Positions 44,934-55,258 are shown, counted from the stretch's first letter. The stretch: DNA of 64,000 nt from Ruegeria sp. Alg231-54 (GCF_900143525.1 NZ_FREZ01000005.1:186003-250002), one strand, 5' to 3'. A program made the numbers and translations. Notes: generated from the letters alone by a model not told the origin.

Positions 44934-45743
44934 TTAAGCCCAGCTTACCGGGTCCAGTCGGAACAGTTTGGAAAGCTGGTCATATACCTCGGGTACAGCC
45001 GCCTTCAACGCGCGGGGCTGTTCGAAAAAGACCTCGACAGAGACGGCAAAAAACTCCTCGTGCCCGGTCGCGCCATAGGGATCTATGACCGTGTGCCGTC
45101 CACTTTCGACAGCGCGTACATGGGAGTCATATGCGGTCAGGAACACGCGTTCCCATTCGGCAAAGCTTTGTCCGTCGCTTAGGATCGGAACACCGTTGGT
45201 TCCCCCAGACATGTCGTCGATTTGGTGGGCGAACTCATGCAGTACGACGTTCTGCCCGTCATGATCATTAAGCGCGCCAAGTTTGCTGTGGGTCCAGGAG
45301 AGAATAACCGGTCCCCGGTCCCAGCTTTCACCGGTGCGCACGATCTCTTTCTCGCTGACGACGTATCCTTCCTGTCGGCGCTGCCGAGACTTAAAAGCGT
45401 TCGGGTAGATCAGGATCGTTGTCAGGTTTTCATACCAAAGGTCGCTGTTTCCAATAAGCAGACAGGCCTGCGCGGCGATGGCCAGTTCCATCTCTTCGGT
45501 TACGTCCAGCCCGTCGCAACCAAAGAAACGAACCTGATCCAAAAACAGATTCACCTTGCCGTCCAGTTTGACACGCAGGTCTAGGGGCAGGCGGCGGATC
45601 AACGGCACTTGCTGCTCGATGAGCACGCGTTGGCGGTCTGTCAGGGGGGTGGACAATAGCTGTTGGCGCGCCCGGGACTTGGACCAGTAGCGATACAGTA
45701 GGAAACCGGCAATAAGCGCCAAGGCAGTGAAAAAGAACAACAT
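44934..45743 (-). CDS. MtfA-family zinc peptidase, membrane-anchored
   Basis: 269 residues. One N-terminal TM helix (~3-22) then the MtfA/DUF980 domain with the zinc motif VVLHEFAHQIDDMSGG (HEFAH) and the downstream EEFFAVSVEVFFEQP, which supplies the third ligand. Other family motifs: VPLIRRLPLDLRVKL, QACLLIGN...WYENLTTILIYPNAF. E. coli MtfA is a cytosolic aminopeptidase that titrates Mlc; the anchor here is a difference shared by many alphaproteobacterial members. ATG 45743 gives MLFFFTALA. Confidence 0.9.
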   Translation of the reverse strand: MLFFFTALALIAGFLLYRYWSKSRARQQLLSTPLTDRQRVLIEQQVPLIRRLPLDLRVKLDGKVNLFLDQVRFFGCDGLDVTEEMELAIAAQACLLIGNSDLWYENLTTILIYPNAFKSRQRRQEGYVVSEKEIVRTGESWDRGPVILSWTHSKLGALNDHDGQNVVLHEFAHQIDDMSGGTNGVPILSDGQSFAEWERVFLTAYDSHVRAVESGRHTVIDPYGATGHEEFFAVSVEVFFEQPRALKAAVPEVYDQLSKLFRLDPVSWA

Positions 45744-45805
45744 GTGGGCCACTATAAGGACGCGCCGGGCGGTTGGAACCGGAAAACCTAATCGTCCCCG
45801 ACAAA

Positions 45806-45837
45806 CGAAAAAACGCCGCAGGTTTCCCCGCGGCGTT
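45806..45837 (-). terminator. terminator of the M23-bactofilin operon
   Basis: AACGCCGC (45812-45819) pairs with GCGGCGTT (45830-45837); on the minus strand a T-tract follows (45806-45811). It lies after the bactofilin stop. Confidence 0.85.
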
Positions 45838-45861
45838 CGAAACTTTGGAAAGTGGTCCGCG

Positions 45862-46362
45862 TTACTGCTTGACCTCGGCCGCCGGGTTGGCACCCGCCTT
45901 GCCGCTGCGGCCCGGGTTCAGGGGGTCGTCCTGACGCTGAACCGATCCTTCGAAATGCGCACCGCTTTCGATCGCGATGGTCTTGTGGATGATGTCGCCT
46001 TCGACACGTGCGGACGAGGTCAGGCGAACTTTCAAGCCACGGACACGGCCCACGATGCGGCCGTTGATCACGACGTCATCGGCAGTGACTTCGCCTTTGA
46101 TGGTGGCGGTCTCGCCGATTGTCAGCAGATGCGCACGGATGTCGCCTTCGACAGTGCCTTCGACCTGGATATCGCCCGAGGTCTTCAGGTTGCCCGTGAT
46201 GTGCAGGTCCGAAGACAGAACCGATGCCGGTGGCTTGGGCTTGGGCGCGGTGCTGGCCTTGTTTTCTGCCGGTGCAGGGGCCGCCGGTGTCGCCGGTGCA
46301 GCGGGTTTTGCCGCCTCGGGTGCAGTGGACGAGGGCTCGTTGATTTTGCTCTTAGAAAACAT
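45862..46362 (-). CDS. bactofilin (polymer-forming cytoskeletal protein)
   Basis: 166 residues. A Pro/Ala-rich disordered N-terminus (~1-45) precedes the right-handed beta-helix bactofilin core: SSDLHITGNLKTSGDIQVEGTVEGDI, GEVTADDVVINGRIVGRVRG, LTSSARVEGDIIHKTIAIESGAHFEG. It forms filaments that position cell-wall enzymes. It overlaps the upstream M23 peptidase gene by 11 bases; the bactofilin-M23 pair is a well-known shape-determining unit. Confidence 0.93.
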   Translation of the reverse strand: MFSKSKINEPSSTAPEAAKPAAPATPAAPAPAENKASTAPKPKPPASVLSSDLHITGNLKTSGDIQVEGTVEGDIRAHLLTIGETATIKGEVTADDVVINGRIVGRVRGLKVRLTSSARVEGDIIHKTIAIESGAHFEGSVQRQDDPLNPGRSGKAGANPAAEVKQ

Positions 46363-47686
46363 TTCTCGCAGCCTTGATGTAAGTCATTGGGTTAACAGGT
46401 TTTCCATTCACGCGAACTTCATAGTGCAGGTGCGTGCCGGTCGACCGTCCAGTGCTACCCATATCAGCAATATGATCTCCGCGCGAGACCCTTTGACCAA
46501 CCTTCACGCGTATCTTCGTGTTATGGGCATAAAGTGTCTCAATTCCAAACGCGTGCTTGATTTTTACCAGCCGTCCAAATCCGGACTGCCAGCCGGCATG
46601 GGTGACCACACCGTCGGCGGTGGCAAAAATGTCGGTGCCATGTGCACCTGCGAAATCAGCGCCGTTATGCATGCGGCGACCACCTGTCTTGGGGTCTCGG
46701 CGCGTCCCGTAACCGCTCGTGAATCGCACGACGGAATTGACGGGGCTTGCAAACGGCGCTTTCTCTGCTGCAATTCGATACAGGTTCAACTGATCCATCT
46801 GTTGCAACAGAGAATTTGCGCGGATCTCGTCGGGGGTCAGTTCCTCACCGCGCGTACTGAAAGAGATAGGGGTTAGGGGGCCGCCCATGCCGCTATAGCC
46901 GCGGCGGACTTCTTCGATGATGCGGTCGGTGGGCATGCCGGCCTGACGGAACATCTTGTCCAGTGGTTCGACCGAGATCACCATCGCCTCTTCCAACTGG
47001 CGGAAAATCTCGTCGCTGCGTTCCTGCATCAGCCGGATTTCCAGCTCAAGATCGTCACGCTGTTCCAGCGCGTCCTTGGCATTGGCGGCAATCTGGTCGC
47101 GTTCCTCGGCGGTGCGGGACAGCGCCTCGGTCATAAAGTTCATCTGTTCGGGGTTGGCAACGGCGGCCATGTACATGTCGCCTTCGCCCGCTTCCTGTTG
47201 AAGCGTGACCAATTCTGTACGTGCTTCTTCGCGCTGTTTCATGGTGGCGCGCAGCGTGGTCTGGATAACTTCGATCCCGGTCTCAAGTTCGCGGCGGCGG
47301 TTTTCCGACGCCAGCAGTTCCGACTGCATGGCCGAAATTTGCTCGAGCGCCGCGTTGAACCGGTCCTGTGCGGCCAGAGCTTCGTGCGCACGCACGTCCC
47401 GCTCTGCGGACATGATGTTCAGACGTTCCTGATAGGTTGCCTGATCGCGCTTAGCCTGTTCCCGGAAGTTGCCCGACCCGATGCTGTCCATCAGAAGGAT
47501 CGCGGTCGCAACGGCTGTCCAACCCACGAACAGTGCAACGCCAGCGACGGCGACAACTTGCGTTTCCGAGCTTAGCCGAATGAATCGCGTATCACTATCT
47601 GATTTCAGAAAGACACGGCGTTCGGGAAAATGCCGCTCGAACAATGAATGTAATTTTATTGCCAGACGTGTTCTCACGCGTCTCAC
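46352..47686 (-). CDS. membrane-anchored M23 metallopeptidase with coiled coil
   Basis: 444 residues. N-terminal basic tail, one TM helix (~42-68), a long coiled coil (~75-240), then an M23 (LytM-like) domain (~320-440) with HNGADFAGAHGTDI (first zinc His/Asp) and the HLHYEV motif (catalytic His pair). So a DD-endopeptidase or its regulator acting on peptidoglycan, anchored to the inner membrane. Starts at GTG 47686 (a second GTG at 47677 is possible). Co-translated with bactofilin, so it is probably positioned by it. Confidence 0.92.
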   Translation of the reverse strand: MRRVRTRLAIKLHSLFERHFPERRVFLKSDSDTRFIRLSSETQVVAVAGVALFVGWTAVATAILLMDSIGSGNFREQAKRDQATYQERLNIMSAERDVRAHEALAAQDRFNAALEQISAMQSELLASENRRRELETGIEVIQTTLRATMKQREEARTELVTLQQEAGEGDMYMAAVANPEQMNFMTEALSRTAEERDQIAANAKDALEQRDDLELEIRLMQERSDEIFRQLEEAMVISVEPLDKMFRQAGMPTDRIIEEVRRGYSGMGGPLTPISFSTRGEELTPDEIRANSLLQQMDQLNLYRIAAEKAPFASPVNSVVRFTSGYGTRRDPKTGGRRMHNGADFAGAHGTDIFATADGVVTHAGWQSGFGRLVKIKHAFGIETLYAHNTKIRVKVGQRVSRGDHIADMGSTGRSTGTHLHYEVRVNGKPVNPMTYIKAARNVF

Positions 47687-47855
47687 CTCTCCATCCCCAA
47701 GATCGGGATCGGTCGTGAGTGATAGCCGTCCCTTGGGCGAAGTGCATAAAGCGGCATTTTGTTTTGGGCAAGTTTGTTAACTTACCGACCCTGCGTTACT
47801 GGTTTTTGCCGCCGATTCTAGGCGAGAAATTGCCGATAACGTCAACTTAAGCCCG

Positions 47856-48692
47856 TTATTGCGTCTGTCCCGGCAATGGCAAGTCTTCCGTCAGAGGCCA
47901 GTAGAAATCCGGCGGTAGCCCGGCCTCGGCCCGTTTTTCTTCGTTAAACGGGGGCTTCAGGACGCCATGGAAATACTGGCGCACCAATTGGTGAAACACA
48001 TCCTTGGGATCCGCGTTTTCACGCCCACACAGGAAATGGAACCATTTTGATCCATAAGCCACGTGTCCCACTTCTTCGGCATAGATGACCTCAAGCGCGG
48101 CGATTGCCTGTTCGGCCTTTGCCTTGCGGAATATGTTGATCATGCCGGGTGTCACGTCCAACCCACGCGCCTCAAGCACCATGGGGACAACCGCCAGCCG
48201 TCCCATCAGGTCTTCGGCAGTGTCTTCGGCCGCGCGCCACATTCCAGCATGCGCGGGTAGGGCGCCATAGTGGCTGCCCATGCTTTCGAGACAGTCACAG
48301 ACCATCTCAAAATGCCGTGATTCTTCTTCGGCACATTTGACCCAGTCATCGTAGAACCCGATCGGCATTGGCACGTGGCCAAACCGCGCGATGATGTCCC
48401 AATGCAGGTCGACGGCGTTCAGCTCGATATGCGCAACTGCGTGAAGCAGGGCGATACGCCCGGCCTCGGTTCCGGGCTTGCGCTTTGGAACCTCACGCGG
48501 CGACAGCAGCTCGGGCTTTTCCGGGCGGGCCGGGTTCAGCGGCGGAGTTGCGGTTCCCACCTCAATCTCAGGCGCGTCGCCCTTGCGCGAAGCGAACCAG
48601 ACGGCGGCATAGCGCTTGGACAGGGTGGTCTTTTCACGACCATTCGCTGTTGTCAGGACTTCGGTCGCCATCTGAGTCAGTGTTTTGGACAC
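47856..48692 (-). CDS. DUF455 ferritin-like protein (MiaE-like fold)
   Basis: 278 residues. The DUF455 family shows di-iron ligands on a four-helix bundle: HIELNAVDLHWD near residue 91, the EEESRHFEMV motif near 123 and YAEEVGHVAYGSKWF near 206. These E..H/E.E..H patterns match ferritin-like oxygenases related to tRNA-hydroxylase MiaE. Substrate unknown. Upstream of bcp on the same strand order (bcp 48757-49218, DUF455 downstream), 64 bases apart, perhaps co-transcribed. Confidence 0.82.
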   Translation of the reverse strand: MSKTLTQMATEVLTTANGREKTTLSKRYAAVWFASRKGDAPEIEVGTATPPLNPARPEKPELLSPREVPKRKPGTEAGRIALLHAVAHIELNAVDLHWDIIARFGHVPMPIGFYDDWVKCAEEESRHFEMVCDCLESMGSHYGALPAHAGMWRAAEDTAEDLMGRLAVVPMVLEARGLDVTPGMINIFRKAKAEQAIAALEVIYAEEVGHVAYGSKWFHFLCGRENADPKDVFHQLVRQYFHGVLKPPFNEEKRAEAGLPPDFYWPLTEDLPLPGQTQ

Positions 48693-48756
48693 CGCGTTGT
48701 CTCCGCTGATTGAGGTGGACGGCTCTTAAACCGGATGGCGGCCGTGGTCGAGAGGG

Positions 48757-49218
48757 TTACAGGGCGCGCACAGCCTCTAGCACCTCGTCCACATGGCCGG
48801 GGACTTTGACCTTGCGCCAGACGTTGGCGATCTTGCCCTCGCCGTCGATCAGGAAGGTCGAGCGCTGAATTCCCATGGATTTCTTGCCGTACAAGTTCTT
48901 TTCAACCCAGACGCCATAGTCCTCGCAGACCGAAGACCCTTCGTCCGACAACAGCGGGGTCGTCAGGCTGTGCTTGGCGACAAATTTGTCGTGCTTGGCG
49001 ACGCTGTCCCGCGAGATGCCGAAAACTTGAGCACCCGCATCGGCAAAGGCCTGAAGTTGTTCCGAGAAACCGATGGATTCCTTGGTGCAGCCTGGCGTAT
49101 CATCGCGGGGATAGAAAAACAGAACGACGGCACCGCCGCGCAGGTCCGAAAGGGTCACTTCGCCGCCGCCGTCGCGGGGTAATGTGAAATCAGGGGCGAT
49201 GTCTGTCACGTCGGGCAT
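48757..49218 (-). CDS. bcp: thioredoxin-dependent peroxiredoxin (Bcp/PrxQ)
   Basis: 153 residues, cytoplasmic peroxidase. The active site is FYPRDDTPGCTKESIGFSEQ with peroxidatic Cys near residue 46. The resolving Cys five residues later, seen in E. coli BCP, is absent (Ile/Ser here). A distal Cys in SSVCEDYGVW near 88 could resolve instead, as in some PrxQ variants. Transcribed ahead of the DUF455 gene. Confidence 0.93.
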   Translation of the reverse strand: MPDVTDIAPDFTLPRDGGGEVTLSDLRGGAVVLFFYPRDDTPGCTKESIGFSEQLQAFADAGAQVFGISRDSVAKHDKFVAKHSLTTPLLSDEGSSVCEDYGVWVEKNLYGKKSMGIQRSTFLIDGEGKIANVWRKVKVPGHVDEVLEAVRAL

Positions 49219-49277
49219 TGGAAACTCCGCTAAAGGATTTTAAGTGCTGCCCAGCATAATAGGGCGACGCGAGCGGG

Positions 49278-52200
49278 TTGAAAGACTTGGATAAAAAATT
49301 GGCTCAGCACGAAGACGCAAGTGGCGACCGGCCCGAGACGCCTGTCCGCCGCCGGTCACGCCGTCGTATCGCCGCGCGCTGGAGCATTGGAACCCTGTTT
49401 TTAATGTGCCTGCTGGTCGGAGCGGGCTGGTTCTTTCTGATCGGAAAACAGCTGCACGCGCCGGAATGGATCACGCAGAAAGTAGAAGCGCGTCTTGAAC
49501 GCAGCCTTGGCGGTTTAAAATTCACCTTTGGGGACGCCAGCTTTATCGTCAACGATAAGTGGCGCCCGCGAATCCGATTGACGGATGTGACTATCAGCGA
49601 TGCAGCGGGTCATCAGATCGCTCAGATATCGGATTTGCGGACACGCCTATCGATGCGCGAATTGTTGCGTGGTAAGATCAGACCGCGGCGGATCACTATG
49701 CTGGGCGCGCAGATTGCTTTGACCCGTGGTGAGGACGGTGCGCTGTCGCTGACAGTTGGGTCAGGCAGTGCCCCGGTGCAAAAGGCTCCGACGCTGGCAC
49801 AGCTTATCGAGGAATCGGATGATGTGTTCCTGTCCCCGTTTCTGTCAGGATTGCGGGCGGTCGATCTGGAATCGCTGACGCTGGATTATCAGGATCTGCG
49901 GCTGGGGCGGGCCTGGGTGTTTGACGGCGGGCATATCTCGATCATCCGGGACGGGGATGAAATGCGGCTGGCGACCGGATTTTCGGTTCTGACCGGGCGC
50001 GATTACGCCAGCACGATCGAGGCGAACTATACCAGCGTGCTTGGTACCCCTCAGGCGAGTTTTGGGGTTTCGATCACCGATCTACCCTCGGAAGACATTG
50101 CCACTCAAAGCGTTGCACTGGCGTGGTTGCAGGTGCTCAATGCTCCAATTTCCGGCGCGTTACGGGGCAGCGTCGATGGGCAGGCCGCGCTGGGTCCGCT
50201 CTTTGCGACGTTGAACCTGGGCGAGGGTGTCTTGCAGCCCAGGCCCGAGACGCGCCCGATCGGATTCGAATCCGCGCGCGCCTATTTCACCTATGATCCC
50301 GCGCGTCATGTTCTGGAATTCAACGAGGCCTCGGTCGTGTCCGACGTGGGGGCCGTGCAGGCCGAAGGCAAAGCCTATTTGAACGGGGTCGAAAACGGTG
50401 TTCTTGAAAGCCTGACGTCACAGCTGACCCTGAACAGTATCGATATCTACCCCGGTGGTCTGTTCCCGGAATCGCTGGAAACCGCGCGGGCGGACCTGGA
50501 TTTTCAACTCAAGCTTGCTCCGTTCGAGCTGCAGTTGGGGCAGTTGACCATCACGGATGCCCTGCACGAATTGCACGCGACGGGCAGGTTGATCGGCCAG
50601 CCCGACGGTTGGGATGCCGCGTTTGATGCGCAACTGGACAAGATGGTGTCCGAGAACCTGTTGCGATACTGGCCCGAAAGGCTGGCGCCGAACCCGCGGA
50701 AATGGGTGTCGGAAAACCTGTACGAGGGGCAGTTTTTGGATGTGGAATTTTCGCTGCGCTTGCATCCCGGCAGTAAGCCGGACCTCTATCTGGGCCTTGG
50801 GTTCGATGAGGCCAAGATCAGGTTTGCCAAGACCTTGCCGCTGATCCAGGACGGGCAGGGTCGGCTTAGCCTGTTGAAAGACCGCTTTACCGTCACGGCT
50901 GAAAAAGGGGTTGTCATCGCCGATCAGGGTGGCGCGGTGGATGCCTCGGGAACCTCGTTCATTATCCCGGATACAACTGCCAAGGGCGGAACGCCTGCGA
51001 TTGCTCGGATCGAGGCGCGCGGCAGCGTCGAGGCGGCCCTGTCGCTGCTGGACCGCCCACCACTAAGCCTGATGTCCAAAGCCAACTTGCAGGTTGATCT
51101 GGCAGCTGGTGGCGTAAGCTTGTCAGGAACCTTGTCATTGCCGCTGAAAAAGGGGCTGAAGTTTCACGACACCGAATTCCACTACACCGGTGAAATCGAC
51201 AATGTGCAAAGCGACAAGCTTGTACCTGACTATTCGGTCAGCGCCGACCGATTGAACCTGTCCGGCAATCAGACCGAGGTAGAGATCAACGGCTATGGCT
51301 CGTTCGGCCAGGTGCCTATGCAAGTCGCGTGGCGTCAGCCCATTGGCGTAGACGGCCCGCAGCGCAGCGAACTGACGGGCCAGATCGAATTGTCGCCGCT
51401 GCTGATGAGTGAACTGAAGGTGCCGCTGCCGCCGGGCATGCTGACTGGAAAAGGCACAGCGGATATCACCGTTGGAATCGGCGCGGATGAACCAGTCACA
51501 CTCTCTGCGACCTCGGACCTTGCAGGGGTCGGGATGGCGATTCCTGAACTTGGTTGGCGCAAAGGGACGGGGGCGACCGGAAAGATGACACTGGACGCCA
51601 CGCTGGGTGAAAAGCCCAAAGTGGATGATCTGACGCTTGATGTCGCGGGGCTGCGCACTAAAGCCTCGATCTTCTTCCGGGACGGGGGTGCCTTTGACCG
51701 GATACGGTTCAGTTCGTTTGATCTGGGCAACTGGCTGGCGGTGCCGGCCGAACTGATCAACACCGGCGGACTTGTCCCCAATATCGTCGTTCAGGGCGGT
51801 GTCATGAATCTGGGTCGCGCAACCTTCGGCGAGGGCGGCGGCGGAGGAGGGTCAGGCCCCGGTCCAAGGATCGATGTTCTGTTGGACCGCCTGCAGGTGA
51901 CCGAAGACATTGCACTGACAGGCTTCCGGGGCGCGTTTCAAACGACAGGCGGGGTGAACGGCTCCTTTACGGCCAACGTAAACGGCGGCACGGAGGTCAG
52001 CGGCCAAGTGAGCCCGCGCGACAGCGGTAGCGCCGTGAACATTAAGTCGAAGGACGCGGGGGCCGTCCTACGGTCAGCTGGTGTGATCACCCAGGCGCGT
52101 GGCGGCAGTTTGGATCTGCAACTGGAACCGGTCAGCGCGCCGGGGAATTATGATGTGATCCTCAAGATCTTAAACACACGCATTACTGACGCACCGGCAA

Positions 52201-52670
52201 TGGCCGCACTGTTAGACGCGATCAGTCTTGTTGGACTTTTGGACGAGATGACCGGGCAGGGGATCTTTTTCTCGACTATCGATAGCCGCATGCGGATCAC
52301 TCCGACCGAAATCAAAGTCCTCAGTGGAAGCGCCGTTGGCCCGTCCATCGGCTTGTCCTTTGACGGCACGATCGACACGGTTGCGGGCATGCTGAACCTG
52401 CGTGGGGCGATCTCTCCGATCTACCTGGTGAACGCGATCGGAAGTGTTTTCACAAAAAAAGGCGAGGGGGTCATCGGGTTCAACTACAGCCTGACCGGGC
52501 CGCTTACGAAGCCAAAGGTTTCCGTAAATCCGCTGTCTGGCCTTGCGCCATTGTTCCTACGAAATTTACTGCGCGCACCGGCCCCGACCGTATCAGATGG
52601 CCCCAATGCGCTGCCGAGAAAGCCGGATGAACCCAAAAAGACCTTTGGTTCTCCGCCCCGGGACAATTGA
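49278..52670 (+). CDS. AsmA-like / DUF3971 envelope protein
   Basis: 1130 residues. Short basic cytoplasmic N-terminus, one TM helix (~36-57), then a very long repetitive beta-strand periplasmic region. The central part matches DUF3971 (GHISIIRDGDEMRLATGF, ADGVVxxQGG-like strands) and the end (~1000-1090) the AsmA C-terminal pattern: ISLVGLLDEMTGQGIFFSTIDSRMRITPTEIKVLSGSAVGPSIGLSFDG. Such bridge-like proteins are thought to move phospholipids between membranes. Start at TTG 49278 (weak ribosome site); no ATG gives the anchor. Divergent from bcp and 48 bases ahead of queA. Confidence 0.88.
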   Translation: MKDLDKKLAQHEDASGDRPETPVRRRSRRRIAARWSIGTLFLMCLLVGAGWFFLIGKQLHAPEWITQKVEARLERSLGGLKFTFGDASFIVNDKWRPRIRLTDVTISDAAGHQIAQISDLRTRLSMRELLRGKIRPRRITMLGAQIALTRGEDGALSLTVGSGSAPVQKAPTLAQLIEESDDVFLSPFLSGLRAVDLESLTLDYQDLRLGRAWVFDGGHISIIRDGDEMRLATGFSVLTGRDYASTIEANYTSVLGTPQASFGVSITDLPSEDIATQSVALAWLQVLNAPISGALRGSVDGQAALGPLFATLNLGEGVLQPRPETRPIGFESARAYFTYDPARHVLEFNEASVVSDVGAVQAEGKAYLNGVENGVLESLTSQLTLNSIDIYPGGLFPESLETARADLDFQLKLAPFELQLGQLTITDALHELHATGRLIGQPDGWDAAFDAQLDKMVSENLLRYWPERLAPNPRKWVSENLYEGQFLDVEFSLRLHPGSKPDLYLGLGFDEAKIRFAKTLPLIQDGQGRLSLLKDRFTVTAEKGVVIADQGGAVDASGTSFIIPDTTAKGGTPAIARIEARGSVEAALSLLDRPPLSLMSKANLQVDLAAGGVSLSGTLSLPLKKGLKFHDTEFHYTGEIDNVQSDKLVPDYSVSADRLNLSGNQTEVEINGYGSFGQVPMQVAWRQPIGVDGPQRSELTGQIELSPLLMSELKVPLPPGMLTGKGTADITVGIGADEPVTLSATSDLAGVGMAIPELGWRKGTGATGKMTLDATLGEKPKVDDLTLDVAGLRTKASIFFRDGGAFDRIRFSSFDLGNWLAVPAELINTGGLVPNIVVQGGVMNLGRATFGEGGGGGGSGPGPRIDVLLDRLQVTEDIALTGFRGAFQTTGGVNGSFTANVNGGTEVSGQVSPRDSGSAVNIKSKDAGAVLRSAGVITQARGGSLDLQLEPVSAPGNYDVILKILNTRITDAPAMAALLDAISLVGLLDEMTGQGIFFSTIDSRMRITPTEIKVLSGSAVGPSIGLSFDGTIDTVAGMLNLRGAISPIYLVNAIGSVFTKKGEGVIGFNYSLTGPLTKPKVSVNPLSGLAPLFLRNLLRAPAPTVSDGPNALPRKPDEPKKTFGSPPRDN

Positions 52671-52718
52671 CCCGGATGGGCTGTTGCTGATTCCGATGCG
52701 GAATTGTATGGCGCGGCT

Positions 52719-53765
52719 ATGAAACTCAGTGATTTTGATTTCCATCTGCCTGAAGACCGGATTGCCACACGTCCCGCCAGCCCGCGCTCATCCGCGCGCC
52801 TGTTGGTGGCCGATGGTAACGCGATCTCGGATGCGCATGTTTTTGATCTGCCTGACTGGTTGCGGCCGGGTGACAGATTGGTGCTAAACGACACTCGCGT
52901 CATCCCCGCACGCCTGAACGGACGGCGCCATCGCGACAGTTTACAAGGGCCGGTGTCTGCCGCGATCGAAGCCACATTGTTGGACCCGCAGGCTGATGGT
53001 ACATGGGCGGCCCTGATCAAACCGCTGAAGAAAGTGAAGCTGGGCGAAGACATTCAGTTCTCGGATCATCTGAGCGCCATGCTGGAGAGGGTTGAGGACG
53101 GGCAAGCCTATCTGCGGTTCAATCTGTCGGGCGATGATTTTGATGCTGCATTGGAACAGGCCGGGGCAATGCCTCTGCCGCCTTACATCGCGGCCAAGCG
53201 GCCAGCGGATGAGCAGGACAAGACGGATTACCAGACAATCTGGGCGCGCAATTCCGGTGCGGTTGCCGCGCCAACGGCGTCGCTGCATTTTGATGAGGCG
53301 TTGATGCAGGCGCTGCGCGCCCGCGGCGTCGCCGTTACTCATGTCACGTTGCATGTGGGCGCGGGCACCTTTCTGCCGGTCAAGGTCGAGGACGTGACGA
53401 CCCACAAGATGCACGCCGAATGGGGCAGTGTCAGCGCCGCCGCCGCGCAAGAGATCCGAGAGACCAAAGCCGAAGGGGGCAGGGTCATCCCGGTGGGCAC
53501 TACCGCCCTGCGTCTGATCGAAAGCGCCAGCCGTTCGGGCCAGATCGAACCATGGGAAGGTGAGACCGATATTTTTATATATCCTGGCTTTCAGTTCCAC
53601 GTGACCGACGCGTTGATGACCAATTTCCACCTGCCGAAATCCACTTTATTGATGCTGGTGTCGGCCCTGATGGGGCAGGAACGCATGCGACTGGTGTACG
53701 CGCATGCGATTGAACAGAAATATCGGTTCTTCTCTTACGGGGACGCGTCGCTTTTGATCCCGTAA
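52719..53765 (+). CDS. queA: S-adenosylmethionine:tRNA ribosyltransferase-isomerase
   Basis: Queuosine pathway: adds the epoxycyclopentane from SAM to preQ1-tRNA. 348 residues, normal. Family motifs: [56 protein letters not shown] and [20 protein letters not shown] 52719 gives the family N-terminus MKLSDFDF; an in-frame codon 15 bases upstream is less likely. tgt often follows queA but is not here. Terminates at 53765, before the MFS gene. Confidence 0.97.
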   Translation: MKLSDFDFHLPEDRIATRPASPRSSARLLVADGNAISDAHVFDLPDWLRPGDRLVLNDTRVIPARLNGRRHRDSLQGPVSAAIEATLLDPQADGTWAALIKPLKKVKLGEDIQFSDHLSAMLERVEDGQAYLRFNLSGDDFDAALEQAGAMPLPPYIAAKRPADEQDKTDYQTIWARNSGAVAAPTASLHFDEALMQALRARGVAVTHVTLHVGAGTFLPVKVEDVTTHKMHAEWGSVSAAAAQEIRETKAEGGRVIPVGTTALRLIESASRSGQIEPWEGETDIFIYPGFQFHVTDALMTNFHLPKSTLLMLVSALMGQERMRLVYAHAIEQKYRFFSYGDASLLIP

Positions 53766-53877
53766 AGGACGTGTTGTCGGGATCGAATCTTTTCAATGTC
53801 GTAGACAAGCATGACCAAAGCCGTTTTTGATTGCAAAACGGTGTCACAGTCTAGGTCGGAATTTTTCGGAGGCCCCA

Positions 53878-55149
53878 ATGATTCAGGTCCTTTCCAGCGC
53901 ATGGGCGCTATTACTTGGTATGGGCCTGTTGATGGTCGGAAACGGCCTTCAGGGGACAATTCTTGGTGTCCGGGGCGAGATCGAGGGGTTCTCGACCCTT
54001 CAGATGTCGTTCGTGATGTCGGCCTATTTCGTTGGTTTCCTGGGTGGATCGCGCCTTGCACCAGAAATGATCCGGCGGGTCGGACATGTGCGGGTCTTCG
54101 CGGCGCTGGCATCGTTCATTTCTGCCGTGATGATCATGTATCCGTTGATGACCGACCCGGTTATCTGGATTCTGGGCCGTGTCGTGATCGGGTTCTGTTT
54201 CTCCGGAGTGTACGTCACTGCGGAAAGCTGGCTCAACAATGCAGCCAGCAACGAGAACCGCGGCCAAGCGTTGTCCCTTTACATGATCTTCCAGATGACA
54301 GGCATCATCAGCGCACAAGGTTTGGTTCTTTTGGGCGACCCGGCCGGATTCGACACCTTTGTAATCGCCTCCATTCTGGTTTCGGTCTCTTTTGCGCCAA
54401 TTCTCTTGTCGATCTCACCGACACCTGCGTTTGACACAACCAAACCGATGACTCTGCGCGAATTGTTCGGATATTCGCCCTTGGGCTGTGTTGGCATGTT
54501 TCTTTTGGGCGGCGTGTTCTCTGCACAGTTCGGGATGGCGTCGGTATACGGTGCCCGCGCGGGCCTGACATTGGTCGAGATTTCGACTTTTATTGCCGCA
54601 TTCTATATCGGTGCTTTGGTCTTGCAGTATCCATTGGGATGGATGTCCGACCGCATGGATCGCCGTTTCCTGATTATGCTTGTTGCAGGGGTCGGCAGCT
54701 GCGCGGCATTTGTGGGCTTGGTGTTCGGGGTGACGTTTCCAATCCTGCTGGGCGCGGCCTTTGTGATCGGCGGTATGTCGAACCCGCTTTACTCATTGCT
54801 GATTGCGCACGCGAATGACTTTCTGGAACACGAAGACATGGCTGCAGCGTCAGGGGGTCTCTTGTTTATCAACGGCATGGGGGCCATTGCGGGCCCGTTG
54901 ATCACCGGTTGGCTCATGGGGGATGCGGTCTTTGGTCCTCCGGGCTTTTTCCTTTTCATCGCAATCCTGCTGGTCGTTATGGCGGGCTACTCGCTCTACC
55001 GTATGACCCAGCGCGCGGCGATCCCGGTCGACGAAACAGGCACCATGTCGCCGCTCTATCCAACGGCGTCCCCGGTTGTGATGGAATTGGCGCAGGAATT
55101 GGCCATTGAGGCCGCAGAAGCCGAGCAGGAAACGCAAGATGTTGCCTAG
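53878..55149 (+). CDS. MFS transporter (YcaD-like)
   Basis: 423 residues, 12 predicted TM helices. The loop 2-3 signature is modified (GGSRLAPEMIRRVGHVRVFAA, in place of the usual GxLaDrxGrR), and loop 8-9 shows WMSDRMDRRFLIM. Composition resembles the small-solute MFS proteins of the YcaD/UMF type; substrate unknown. ATG 53878 with CGGAGG upstream is preferred to an earlier in-frame start that lacks a site. The last ~40 residues are cytoplasmic and Ala/Glu-rich. Confidence 0.85.
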   Translation: MIQVLSSAWALLLGMGLLMVGNGLQGTILGVRGEIEGFSTLQMSFVMSAYFVGFLGGSRLAPEMIRRVGHVRVFAALASFISAVMIMYPLMTDPVIWILGRVVIGFCFSGVYVTAESWLNNAASNENRGQALSLYMIFQMTGIISAQGLVLLGDPAGFDTFVIASILVSVSFAPILLSISPTPAFDTTKPMTLRELFGYSPLGCVGMFLLGGVFSAQFGMASVYGARAGLTLVEISTFIAAFYIGALVLQYPLGWMSDRMDRRFLIMLVAGVGSCAAFVGLVFGVTFPILLGAAFVIGGMSNPLYSLLIAHANDFLEHEDMAAASGGLLFINGMGAIAGPLITGWLMGDAVFGPPGFFLFIAILLVVMAGYSLYRMTQRAAIPVDETGTMSPLYPTASPVVMELAQELAIEAAEAEQETQDVA

Positions 55150-55258
55150 AACACGACTTTATGTCGCAAGTGTTGCAATAATTTACTGTTACAATTCTGA
55201 AAAACGCACTTAAATGAATTTAAGTCCCTTGGGGGGGAAACACGACGGAGTTAAGGGC

